Under the pieces are notes generated by a model. It saw only the letters and a list, made by a program, of their open reading frames with translations, did no database searches and had not been told where the DNA came from. DNA of 57,220 bases, taken from contig JAJDTF010000069.1 of assembly GCA_022827265.1 (NCBI GenBank), positions 1-57,220 of the forward strand, read 5' to 3'. Below are positions 40,563-48,200 of the stretch, piece after piece. The position numbers were made by a program, and so were the translations under genes. Source of the stretch: Acidimicrobiia bacterium (GTDB lineage Bacteria; Actinomycetota; Acidimicrobiia; Acidimicrobiales; Poriferisodalaceae). Position 1 is the first letter of the stretch. Each line of letters begins with the position of its first letter.

Positions 40563-41726
40563 TCAGCTCAGCGTGGGGCTGCAGAGGCCGTCGAGCTCGC
40601 TGACGGTGATGCGCTCGCGATTGGCGTAGGTGACCTCGTTGGCGGGATCCGGCCGCAGCCGGAATTCGCGGAACGTCATCTCCAGCGAGTCGAAAGCGAC
40701 GATGCGGCCCGACAGCGAATCGCCGACGCCGAGGATCAGCTTGATGGTCTCGAGAGCCTGGATCGAACCCACGATTCCCGGCAGTACGCCGAGCACGCCG
40801 GCCTCCGCGCACGACGGGGCCAGTTCCGCCGGCGGGGGCTCGGGCAGGTAGTCGCGATAAGTCGGCCCCTGCTGTGGGTCGAACACGGTGACCTGGCCCT
40901 CGAAGCGGAAGATCGAGCCGTGCACTATGGGTATGCCCAGCTTGACGGAGGCATCGTTGAGCAGGTAGCGGCTCGGGAAGTTGTCTGCGCCGTCCACGAT
41001 GACGTCCCAGCCCGACAGGATTTCCAGCACATTGTCGGCGCCGAGCCGCGTGTCGTAGGTGACCACGTTGACGTCGGGGTTCAGCGCAGTCAGGGTCTTC
41101 TTGGCCGAGTCGACCTTGCGGTCGCCGACACGGTCGACGTTGTGGAGAATCTGGCGCTGCAGGTTGGACTCGTCGACCACATCCATGTCGATGATGCCGA
41201 GCGTGCCGACACCGGCGGCTGCCAGGTAGAGCGCAGCAGGCGAGCCAAGGCCGCCTGCGCCCAGCATGAGCACCTTGGCGTCGAGCAGCTTGAGCTGCCC
41301 GGCCTCGCCCACCTCGGGCAGCAGCAGGTGCCGCTGGTAGCGGTTGCGCTGCTCGGCACCGAGCGAGGCCGGCGTCGACCATGGCCGGCCCTCGTCCTTC
41401 CACTGACCGAAGCCGCCGTCCATGGACACCGCGTTCGGGTATCCCAGCTCAGCAAGCGTCTTCGCAGCAAAGGCCGAGCGCACGCCGCCGGCGCAGTAGA
41501 CGATGACCTCGGCGTCGTGGTCGGGCAGCCGGTTCTCGATCTGTGCCTCGAGGTGCCCGCGCGGAATGTGGATCGCGTCGGCGAGCGCACCCTGCTCGTA
41601 CTCGTCGGGCTCTCGCACGTCGAGCACCACCGGTGAACGGTCGGAGATCCACTCGGCCGCCGTGGCCGTGGTGATCTCAGTGATCTCGCGCTTGGTCGCC
41701 GTCAGCAGTTCGCGGAACGAGGGCAT
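40563..41726 (-). CDS. Rhodanese-ThiF fusion, sulfur-carrier-protein adenylyltransferase (MoeB/MoeZ-like)
   Basis: A 387-residue protein. Residues 20-115 are a rhodanese domain with active-site Cys78 in VYCAGGVRS. Residues about 125-375 are an E1-like ThiF/MoeB domain with RYQRHLLLPEVG, the nucleotide loop GAGGLGSP at 156-163, DADNF-type GADNFPSRYL and a conserved SCAEAGVLG cysteine. MoeZ proteins adenylate and sulfurate ThiS/MoaD-type carriers. They normally carry the rhodanese domain at the C-terminus, so the order is reversed here. The two CxxC pairs that bind zinc in MoeB are missing (GPTYRDYL and DPANEVTYAN in their place). GGGAGG precedes the ATG, and an inverted repeat lies upstream. 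Confidence 0.88.
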   Translation of the reverse strand: MPSFRELLTATKREITEITTATAAEWISDRSPVVLDVREPDEYEQGALADAIHIPRGHLEAQIENRLPDHDAEVIVYCAGGVRSAFAAKTLAELGYPNAVSMDGGFGQWKDEGRPWSTPASLGAEQRNRYQRHLLLPEVGEAGQLKLLDAKVLMLGAGGLGSPAALYLAAAGVGTLGIIDMDVVDESNLQRQILHNVDRVGDRKVDSAKKTLTALNPDVNVVTYDTRLGADNVLEILSGWDVIVDGADNFPSRYLLNDASVKLGIPIVHGSIFRFEGQVTVFDPQQGPTYRDYLPEPPPAELAPSCAEAGVLGVLPGIVGSIQALETIKLILGVGDSLSGRIVAFDSLEMTFREFRLRPDPANEVTYANRERITVSELDGLCSPTLS

Positions 41727-41812
41727 CGGGGCCTCCCTATTCGTCGCCCGGTGTCTGGAACGATGGAGTCGCTTTCGATAGCGCCCAGTCCTCCGACCAG
41801 GCCCTGACCCTA

Positions 41813-41835
41813 AATCCTACTAATTCAGTCGGGTT
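41813..41835. promoter_or_regulatory. Inverted repeat upstream of the rhodanese-ThiF gene, possible operator
   Basis: AATCCTACT (41813-41821) and AGTCGGGTT (41827-41835) are complementary at seven of nine positions with an AATTC spacer, within an AT-richer stretch about 90 bp before the start. Size and symmetry suit an Rrf2-type or similar repressor. The regulator is not identified. Confidence 0.4.
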
Positions 41836-41861
41836 TTGCTCTGGCTGTGCGGACGGGCGAG

Positions 41862-41954
41862 CCTTCTCGTTGTCGCACCTGTCGCTCTCCGCTCTTGTTC
41901 GCTGCGCTCACGGGCCGCTCGGGCCACGGCTTCGCCTACCGGCTCAGCCTCCGG
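41862..41954 (+). repeat. Interspersed element, full copy A
   Basis: About 93 bp matching the reverse complement of 46266-46355 over almost its whole length, with a shared core around GCTCACGGGCCGCTCGGGCC (41907-41926). The right end overlaps the last codons and stop of the sirtuin gene, so the element shapes that protein's C-terminus. Confidence 0.8.
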
Positions 41955-42751
41955 CCGCCGCCGCAGATCTGGGGGAGCACTTCGGAGATGGATCGGCGGA
42001 GCACCATGTCGGCGAGATGGTCCATCTCGGTGGGCTCCGCATTGACGATCACGACACGCGCGCCCGCCGACTTGGCCGCCGGCACCACAGCGGCGATGGG
42101 ATACACGGCCAGCGTCGTGCCCACGGCCAGCATCAGGTCGCAATTCTCAGCAGCAATCTGGGCACGCAGCAGGTCTCGCGCCACGAGCTGCTGGCCGAAG
42201 CTGATCGTGGCGCTCTTGAGAATCCCGCCGCACACCGGACACGGCGGATCATCCTCGCCGAGCCGCACCCGGTCGAGCACCACCCCCATGTCAGCGCGGT
42301 AGTCGCACTCCAGGCACGCGACCTCGCGGATGGTGCCGTGCACCTCCACGATCTTGTCAGGATCCGAGCCGGCGTCGTGGTGCAGCCCGTCCACGTTCTG
42401 CGTCAGCAGCGACACCAGCTTGCGACGGCGCTCGAGCTGTACCAGGGCTCGGTGCCCGTCGTTGGGCTCGGCACCCCACGCGCGGTGATCCATGCGCGCC
42501 CGCCAGGCCAGCACGCGCACCTCGGGATCTGCCAAGTAGTTCTGAAGCGTCGCCTGCTTCTCAGCAGAGGGGTTCTTGGTCCATACGCCATTGGGGCCGC
42601 GGAAATCCGGGATTCCCGAGTCGGTGGAGATCCCGGCGCCGGTCAGCACCGTGATGGCGTTCGCCTCATCGATCCACCCGGCCACCGTTCGAACGTCGTC
42701 ATCGGTGTCGGAACCCGCATCAGGCCCCCGGTCCGTCTCGGCTGGGCTCAT
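41936..42751 (-). CDS. cobB: NAD-dependent protein deacylase, sirtuin
   Basis: A 271-residue Sir2 protein. The NAD site GAGISTDSGIPDFRG is at residues 38-52, then TQNVDGLHHDAGS and the catalytic His in EVHGT. The zinc module has CLEC followed by CPVC, and VGTTLAVYP and NAEPTEMD close the fold. It removes acetyl or acyl groups from lysines, for example on acyl-CoA synthetases. The Cys-Leu-Glu-Cys spacing is normal, so zinc binding is expected. The last residues (GGGRRLSR) are encoded by the interspersed element. The start is ATG at 42751, opposite an AT-rich control region shared with the gene at 42930. Confidence 0.92.
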   Translation of the reverse strand: MSPAETDRGPDAGSDTDDDVRTVAGWIDEANAITVLTGAGISTDSGIPDFRGPNGVWTKNPSAEKQATLQNYLADPEVRVLAWRARMDHRAWGAEPNDGHRALVQLERRRKLVSLLTQNVDGLHHDAGSDPDKIVEVHGTIREVACLECDYRADMGVVLDRVRLGEDDPPCPVCGGILKSATISFGQQLVARDLLRAQIAAENCDLMLAVGTTLAVYPIAAVVPAAKSAGARVVIVNAEPTEMDHLADMVLRRSISEVLPQICGGGRRLSR

Positions 42752-42785
42752 GCCTCACAGTCTGACTGATCGCCGGGTGCCGGGT

Positions 42786-42856
42786 TTGACGAGGTTGGTG
42801 TGACTAAAAGTATATTTCATGTTTTGTAAGTATTCTTTGATATACAACATGTCAAC
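42786..42856. promoter_or_regulatory. AT-rich divergent control region with inverted repeat
   Basis: An AT-rich patch in an otherwise GC-rich window. CATGTTTTGTA (42818-42828) and TACAACATG (42843-42851) form an imperfect inverted repeat. TTGACG (42786) and TATATT (42811) could be a loose -35/-10 pair for the plus-strand gene, and TATACT on the other strand could serve cobB. Confidence 0.45.
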
Positions 42857-42862
42857 CGCACA

Positions 42863-42896
42863 CGAACGTCAATAGCGGCCGAACGTCGATGGCGGC
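42863..42896. repeat. 17-bp tandem repeat before the unknown gene
   Basis: Two 17-bp units (42863-42879, 42880-42896) match at 15 of 17 positions and end just upstream of the ribosome-binding site. They could be iterons for a DNA-binding protein. Confidence 0.65.
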
Positions 42897-42929
42897 CGAA
42901 TGCGACACGACTCGCTCAAGGAGACCTCA

Positions 42930-43655
42930 ATGCGAAGCGACGAGATGCCCACGACTCCCCCGCTTCCGGTTGCCGGCAGCGACGCCGCAGCGACCACACT
43001 GCAACTCGTGGGCGGCACGGCGACACTGCGGAGCGAGCCGCTGGTCCCAGCAGCCATGAGCGAGCCGCTGCGTGTGCTGCTGGCGCGGCCGTGGGATGAC
43101 CCGAGCTTGCGGCGCCGTGGCCACGATCCGCGCTCGGCCTACGTGGAGCGCTTCTGGGTCGCCATCCTGGGCCCGAGCGCCGTCTGGTTTCTGCGTCTGC
43201 TCGCACGGGAGTTCGACGAACTGGCCCCAGGCCAAGACCTGCGACTCGATCTCGACTCCACCGCCCGGCGACTCGGGCTCCAGCACCGCGGCGGCCGCAC
43301 AAGCAGCTTCATGCGCACTATCGACCGCTGCGCCATGTTCGGTCTGGCGCAGTTCGCCGATGACGCCGTGCTGATGGTTCGCCGCCTGCTGCCGCCCGTG
43401 CCACGCCGGCTGCACGACCGGATGCCCCAAGAGCTGCGTGAGGAGGTCGGACGCTGGTCGCGCACCGACGGGCGTGCGGAATTCTCGGTCGGCGAGACCC
43501 GCCTGCTCGCGTCGTGCATGCTGATGTTCGGCCACGGCCTGCACGAGTCAGCCGAGCGCCTGGTGACGCTGGGGCTCGCGCCCAATGCCGCCAACGAGGC
43601 AGCGGCATGGGCATGGGCGCAGCGATGCACCCGGCCTGATATGCGCCGCTGCTAG
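42930..43655 (+). CDS. Conserved-looking protein with winged-helix-like region, function unknown
   Basis: I do not recognise the family. The 241-residue product has a disordered N-terminus of about 45 residues and then an Arg-rich segment with PWDDPSLRRRGHDPRSAYVERFW. A hydrophobic/Leu-rich helix and a stretch LDLDSTARRLGLQHRGGRTS-like follow, where STARRLGL reads like the recognition part of a helix-turn-helix. The C-terminal third is alpha-helical. There is no TM helix. The ATG at 42930 has AAGGAG six bases upstream, the clearest Shine-Dalgarno here. A start at 42900 lacks one. With the inverted and tandem repeats upstream it may regulate itself. Confidence 0.6.
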   Translation: MRSDEMPTTPPLPVAGSDAAATTLQLVGGTATLRSEPLVPAAMSEPLRVLLARPWDDPSLRRRGHDPRSAYVERFWVAILGPSAVWFLRLLAREFDELAPGQDLRLDLDSTARRLGLQHRGGRTSSFMRTIDRCAMFGLAQFADDAVLMVRRLLPPVPRRLHDRMPQELREEVGRWSRTDGRAEFSVGETRLLASCMLMFGHGLHESAERLVTLGLAPNAANEAAAWAWAQRCTRPDMRRC

Positions 43656-43662
43656 CGCCCGG

Positions 43663-45159
43663 TCACCAACCGCAGATCAGCTCCACCAGCGTGCGCACAC
43701 CGAAGCCGGACGCTCCCTTGGACAGCTCGCCGGCGTCGGCGTCGGTACGCACGGGTCCCGCGATGTCGAAGTGCACCCACGGCGTATCGCCCACGAACTC
43801 TGACAGGAACAGGCCTGCGTGGAGCGTGCCCCCGTAGCGGTTCTTGCCGATGTTGCGCAGGTCGGCGATCGGCGAGTCGAGTTGCTCGCGGTACTCCGGC
43901 GGCAGCGGCAGATGCCACAGCAGCTCGCCGGCGGCGCTTGCCGCAGCCTGAGCACGCTCGATCGCTGCGGGATCGTTGCCCATGAGCCCGCCGTACTTGT
44001 CGCCGAGCGCCACCATGCAGGCACCTGTCAGCGTGGCGAGGTCGACAACCAGGTCTGGCTCCTCTTCGACAGAGAGCGACAGACCGTCGGCGAGCACGAG
44101 CCGACCCTCGGCATCGGTGTTCAGCACTTCCACGGTCTTGCCGTTGCGGATGCGCAGCACATCGCCGGGCTTGGTGGCCGTGGGTCCGGGCTGGTTGTCG
44201 GTGCAGCAGCAGATGCCCGTGACCGCGACATCGGGCGCAAGCCGGACGATCGCGCTCATCGCGCCGATGACCGCTGCAGCGCCGCCCATGTCGATCTTCA
44301 TCCACTCCATGCCCTCGAAGGTCTTGAGGTTGAGCCCGCCCGTGTCGAATGTGATGCCCTTGCCGACGAGGTGCACAGTGGCGCGCGGCGGAGCGGTCGG
44401 CTGCCAGCGCATGCGGATGAGCGCCGGTGGCTCTGTCGAGCCCGCGTTGACACCCAGGAGCCCACCGCATCGCTCCGCCTCCAGTCGTTCGCGGTCCCAC
44501 ACCTCCACCGATGCAGTGCCTGCCGCGGGATCGCCGCTTGCCGAGGCCGTCTCGATGGCCTCGGTTGCGGCATCGGCCAAGCCGCTTGCGGTGAGCGCGC
44601 CGGCCGGCTGGTTGACGAGGTCACGGGCCAAGGCAATGCCGCCGGCCACAGCAGCGGCACGGGCGACGGCTGCTGTCGTGTCGGTGCCGTCGGGCGCTGC
44701 GAGCACAACGTGGCCGAGCGCGTCGGCTTCGGGCGGTTCGCCTTTGTGCTCGTTGAACCCGTAGGAGGCCAGGAGCATGCCTTCGACCACTGCCGCTAGT
44801 GCGACATCGGCACCGAGATCATCGGATGCAGCCGCCGGCAGCGCCGAAGTCAGCGAGTCGACCTTCGCCGCCGCCCGCCAGAGGTTCGCCGCTGCCTTGC
44901 GGACATCCGCCGCAGTGAGCTCGTCCGAACCGAGCCCGACGGCGATGGGCATGGTGTCCTCAGCAGTGTCGGCGATGCCGGCCATCAGCGCGGTGCTGCC
45001 GGCGGCGCCATCGAAGCCGCTGGCCGCCAGGTAGTTGGGCGTGGCTCCCAGCGTGTCCAAGGCGTCGCTGCGCACCGGCCTGTCCGCGGCAGCAGTGGGC
45101 GGCGCAGCAGCGGGGTCGGTCACAACCTCGAAGGCATCAGTCGAAACAGTCAGCGGCAC
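43663..45159 (-). CDS. pepA: Leucyl aminopeptidase (M17)
   Basis: A 498-residue M17 metallopeptidase. The C-terminal domain has the first metal-site lysine and aspartate in VGKGITFDTGGLNLK, MDMGGAA-type KIDMGGAAAV and the family signature NTDAEGRL, with a DLATLTGAC segment after it. It removes N-terminal residues from peptides in the cytosol as a hexamer. The N-terminal domain is Ala/Asp-rich and divergent, as usual. GTG is the start, with GAGGA just upstream. It converges with the unknown gene across seven bases and has a 126-bp gap to birA in which I see nothing. Confidence 0.94.
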   Translation of the reverse strand: MPLTVSTDAFEVVTDPAAAPPTAAADRPVRSDALDTLGATPNYLAASGFDGAAGSTALMAGIADTAEDTMPIAVGLGSDELTAADVRKAAANLWRAAAKVDSLTSALPAAASDDLGADVALAAVVEGMLLASYGFNEHKGEPPEADALGHVVLAAPDGTDTTAAVARAAAVAGGIALARDLVNQPAGALTASGLADAATEAIETASASGDPAAGTASVEVWDRERLEAERCGGLLGVNAGSTEPPALIRMRWQPTAPPRATVHLVGKGITFDTGGLNLKTFEGMEWMKIDMGGAAAVIGAMSAIVRLAPDVAVTGICCCTDNQPGPTATKPGDVLRIRNGKTVEVLNTDAEGRLVLADGLSLSVEEEPDLVVDLATLTGACMVALGDKYGGLMGNDPAAIERAQAAASAAGELLWHLPLPPEYREQLDSPIADLRNIGKNRYGGTLHAGLFLSEFVGDTPWVHFDIAGPVRTDADAGELSKGASGFGVRTLVELICGW

Positions 45160-45285
45160 AGCGTCCTCGCTCTGTCGGGGGTGTCACGAGCGGCGGCAAG
45201 CGCAGCCCGCAGCGCGGTTCTACCCGACGCTGACGCTCAACGCAGCAGATGTCTGCCTTGCGCCGATCGGGGGCCGTGTTGTGCT

Positions 45286-46212
45286 TCAGGCTGGGCGCAG
45301 GTGCACCACGTCGCCGACCGCCACAGTGTGGATGTCCCCGGCATCGTCGGTGATCAGCAACCTGCCTTCAGCATCGAGATCGCTCGCCACGCCTTCGAGG
45401 CTGCGCGCACCGTTTGCAGGCGCGTCTGTAGTGGCATCAAGCGAGACGCGCACGCGATGACCGAGCGTGGCGGAGTTCCGGCGAGCCTCGTTCAGCACGG
45501 CGACTGCTCCGGCGCCGTCAGCAGCCCGGCACAGCAGCTCGTAGCGAGCCTCCAGACCCTCGAGCACCCGGCGTGCGAGCAGTGTCCGATCCACCGGAGC
45601 TCCCGATTCCAGGTTCAGGCTGGTCGCGACGCCTTCCAGCTCCGCGGGCACCTCCGGCCAGCCGGTGTTGAGGCCCATGCCCACGACCACCGCAGACAGC
45701 AGTCCCTGCGTGCTGATGGACTCGGCCAGGATGCCCGCCAGCTTGCGGTCTTGACCAGCCGCACTCCGGCCTGCCCCGTCTCTGCCAGTCTCGTTGCCGC
45801 CAGCAGGGCCGCCGCCAGCGGAATCAGCGATCACGAGGTCGTTGGGCCACTTCAGACGTGGCCGGACGCCGCTCGCCTGCTCGCACGCGTCAACGGCGGC
45901 CAGCCCGACCGCAAGCGTCACCAAGGCCGCTCGGGATGGAGGCAGCGGACCCGGCGGCGGGCGCAGCAGCACCGACATCATGAGCGAGGTGCCCGGCGGC
46001 GCCGTCCATCGGCGGCCGCGGCGACCGCGGCCGGCGGTCTGCAGGTCCGCGATCAGCACCATTCCTTCGGGTGCCCCCCGGCGGGCCCGATCGAGCAGCT
46101 CAGTGTTGGTCGAGCCGATCTCGTCGTGCCACTCGACCTCGGCGAAGCGGGTGCCAGCGACCGACCCGAAGTGCGGTGAGTCGAATTGCGCCGGGTCGTC
46201 GGTGACAGGCAC
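45286..46212 (-). CDS. birA: Biotin--[acetyl-CoA-carboxylase] ligase
   Basis: A 308-residue biotin protein ligase without an N-terminal DNA-binding domain (class I). Visible motifs are STNTELLDRA, the biotinyl-AMP loop QTAGRGRRGR, LKWPNDL, the LAGILAES segment after the usual K-W-P-N-D, GLNTGWP and a small C-terminal beta-barrel. A Gly/Ala-rich insertion of about 20 residues lies between LKWPNDL and LAGIL. GTG at 46212 is chosen because TACTGT stands six bases upstream. A longer frame to 46374 would translate an interspersed repeat. It is divergent from the gene encoding its probable substrate, the BCCP domain at 46407-48170. Confidence 0.9.
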   Translation of the reverse strand: MPVTDDPAQFDSPHFGSVAGTRFAEVEWHDEIGSTNTELLDRARRGAPEGMVLIADLQTAGRGRRGRRWTAPPGTSLMMSVLLRPPPGPLPPSRAALVTLAVGLAAVDACEQASGVRPRLKWPNDLVIADSAGGGPAGGNETGRDGAGRSAAGQDRKLAGILAESISTQGLLSAVVVGMGLNTGWPEVPAELEGVATSLNLESGAPVDRTLLARRVLEGLEARYELLCRAADGAGAVAVLNEARRNSATLGHRVRVSLDATTDAPANGARSLEGVASDLDAEGRLLITDDAGDIHTVAVGDVVHLRPA

Positions 46213-46218
46213 GCAGCG

Positions 46219-46224
46219 ACAGTA
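46219..46224 (-). promoter_or_regulatory. Candidate leaderless -10 box of birA
   Basis: TACTGT on the minus strand ends six bases before the GTG at 46212 and supports that start. Confidence 0.45.
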
Positions 46225-46265
46225 CCGGTAGCGAACATGAGCAGAGAGCAATAGCGTCGCCTGAC

Positions 46266-46355
46266 CAGAGGCTGAGCCGAAGGGCGAAGCCGGGGCCCGA
46301 GCGGCCCGTGAGCGCAGCGAACAAGAGCGGGAAGCAACTGGTGACGCAACGAGAA
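46266..46355 (-). repeat. Interspersed element, full copy B
   Basis: About 90 bp, the reverse-oriented match of 41862-41954, in the divergent gap between birA and the biotin carboxylase gene. Both strands have open frames through it, which explains spurious N-terminal extensions of birA. Confidence 0.8.
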
Positions 46356-46406
46356 ATCTCTCATGTCCGCGCATTCGAGTCCCACGGCAATTTGGGGACC
46401 TGATCT

Positions 46407-48170
46407 GTGTTCGGCAAGCTCCTCATCGCCAATCGGGGCGAGATTGCGGTGCGTGTCATCCGGGCGTGCCGCGAGCTGGGCATCGCGTCGGTCGCGGTGT
46501 ACAGCGAACTGGACCGCGACGCCATGCATGTGCGGCTCGCCGACGAGGCATTCGCCCTCGGGGGCCAGACCGCGGCGGAGAGCTACCTCAACACCGAGGC
46601 AATTCTCGATGTCATCGCCCGGTGCGGCGCCGATGCGGTCCATCCCGGCTATGGCTTCTATTCCGAAAACGCCGATTTTGCCCGCGCCATCACCGAGCAG
46701 GGCGTGACGTTCGTGGGGCCGCCGCCCGAGGCCATCGAGGTGATGGGCGACAAGATCTCGGCCCGCCTGGCTGCCGAACGTTCCGGCGTCGCCGGCGTGC
46801 CCGGCACAACCGAGGTGATCACTTCCACCGACGAAGTCACAGCGTTCGGCGATGAGCACGGCTACCCCATCGCCATCAAGGCGGCGTACGGGGGCGGCGG
46901 TCGCGGCATGAAGGTTGTCGGCAGCGCTGAGGAGATCGAAGCCGCCTTGGCCTCGGCGCAGCGGGAGGCCGAAGCGTTCTTCGGGCGGGGCGAGTGCTAC
47001 ATGGAGCGCTACCTCACCTGGCCCCGCCACATCGAAATGCAGATCATCGCCGATCACCATGGCAATGCCGTATGGCTGGGCGAGCGTGACTGCTCTGCGC
47101 AGCGCCGGCACCAGAAGCTGGTGGAGGAGAGCCCCGCGCCGCTGCTCGACGATGCCGTTCGCAAGGCGATGGGCGACGCGGCGGTGGCGGTGGCCCGTGG
47201 CTGCAACTACACGAATGCCGGCACGGTGGAGTTCCTCTACCAGGACGGCGAGTTCTTCTACCTGGAGATGAACACCCGGCTGCAGGTGGAGCACCCGGTC
47301 ACCGAGATGGTGACCGGCATCGATCTGGTGCGCGAGCAGATCCGCGTGGCTGCCGGTGAGCCGCTGTCGTTCACGCAATCGGAGGTGACCTCGGTCGGTC
47401 ACGCGATCGAGGCGCGCATCAATGCCGAGGATCCCGCGGGCGGTCGCTTCCTGCCGTCGCCTGGCTCTCTGACATCGCTGGTGGTGCCAGACGGTTTCGG
47501 CGTTCGCTGGGACGGCGGATATGAGGCAGGCGACACGGTCAGCCAGTACTACGACAACCTCATCGGCAAGCTCGTCGTGTGGGGCTCTGACCGCCCGACG
47601 GCTATCGCCCGCATGCAACGGGCCCTCAGCGAATTGAGCGTCGGCGGCGTCGCGACAACTGCGGCGGCGCACGCACGGATCATGGCCTCAGAGGACTTTC
47701 AAGCCGGTATCCACAGCACCAAGTGGGTAGAGGAGCGGCTCGATCTGAGCGGTGTGACCGGCAAGACCGATTCGGAACCCCCCGCTGCGCCCGATGGCGA
47801 CGACACGCCGCGCGTGCGACGGGATGTGGTGGTGGAGGTGGACGGCAAGCGGTTCTCGGTGAGCGCGTGGGTGCCCGAAACAGCACCAGCCGCCAACTCG
47901 ACCAACACTGCGGCTCGCCCCCGTCGAGCGAGCGGCGGCGCATCGGCGGGCGCCGGCACCGGTCAGGTGACCGTTCCCATGCAGGGGACCATCGTCAAGA
48001 TCCTGGTGGAGATCGGCCAAGAGGTCACGGCCGGCGAGGGGGTGGTGGTGCTCGAAGCCATGAAGATGGAGAACAGCATCAACGCCGACCGCTCCGGAAC
48101 CGTCACCGAGGTCAAGGTCGAGCCGGGCGACACCGTAGGCGCCGGCGACGTAGTGGTCGTTATCTCCTGA
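46407..48170 (+). CDS. Acyl-CoA carboxylase alpha subunit (biotin carboxylase and BCCP)
   Basis: A 587-residue protein. Residues 1 to about 445 are biotin carboxylase: FGKLLIANRGEIAVRVIRAC start, ATP-grasp loop with YGGGGRGM and the EMNTRLQVEHPVTE active-site motif. A variable linker follows, and the C-terminal BCCP domain has EAMKMEN with biotinyl Lys553. It makes carboxybiotin for acetyl- or propionyl-CoA carboxylation, like actinobacterial AccA3. No beta subunit gene is nearby. GTG is the start with a GGGGA ribosome-binding site. The divergent neighbour is birA. It ends 30 bp before the convergent GT2 gene. Confidence 0.95.
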   Translation: MFGKLLIANRGEIAVRVIRACRELGIASVAVYSELDRDAMHVRLADEAFALGGQTAAESYLNTEAILDVIARCGADAVHPGYGFYSENADFARAITEQGVTFVGPPPEAIEVMGDKISARLAAERSGVAGVPGTTEVITSTDEVTAFGDEHGYPIAIKAAYGGGGRGMKVVGSAEEIEAALASAQREAEAFFGRGECYMERYLTWPRHIEMQIIADHHGNAVWLGERDCSAQRRHQKLVEESPAPLLDDAVRKAMGDAAVAVARGCNYTNAGTVEFLYQDGEFFYLEMNTRLQVEHPVTEMVTGIDLVREQIRVAAGEPLSFTQSEVTSVGHAIEARINAEDPAGGRFLPSPGSLTSLVVPDGFGVRWDGGYEAGDTVSQYYDNLIGKLVVWGSDRPTAIARMQRALSELSVGGVATTAAAHARIMASEDFQAGIHSTKWVEERLDLSGVTGKTDSEPPAAPDGDDTPRVRRDVVVEVDGKRFSVSAWVPETAPAANSTNTAARPRRASGGASAGAGTGQVTVPMQGTIVKILVEIGQEVTAGEGVVVLEAMKMENSINADRSGTVTEVKVEPGDTVGAGDVVVVIS

Positions 48171-48200
48171 GCTCGCAGGCGCCGGTGCCTCCCTCACCGC

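Noticed and set aside
46053..47672. A 539-codon minus-strand frame over the biotin carboxylase gene and the repeat
   Set aside because: Overlaps the well-supported carboxylase and has no domain. It is extended by the repeat, which is open in several frames.
48171..48200. Near-palindrome between the carboxylase and GT2 genes as terminator
   Set aside because: It has no loop and contains a mismatch, so a stable hairpin is unlikely.
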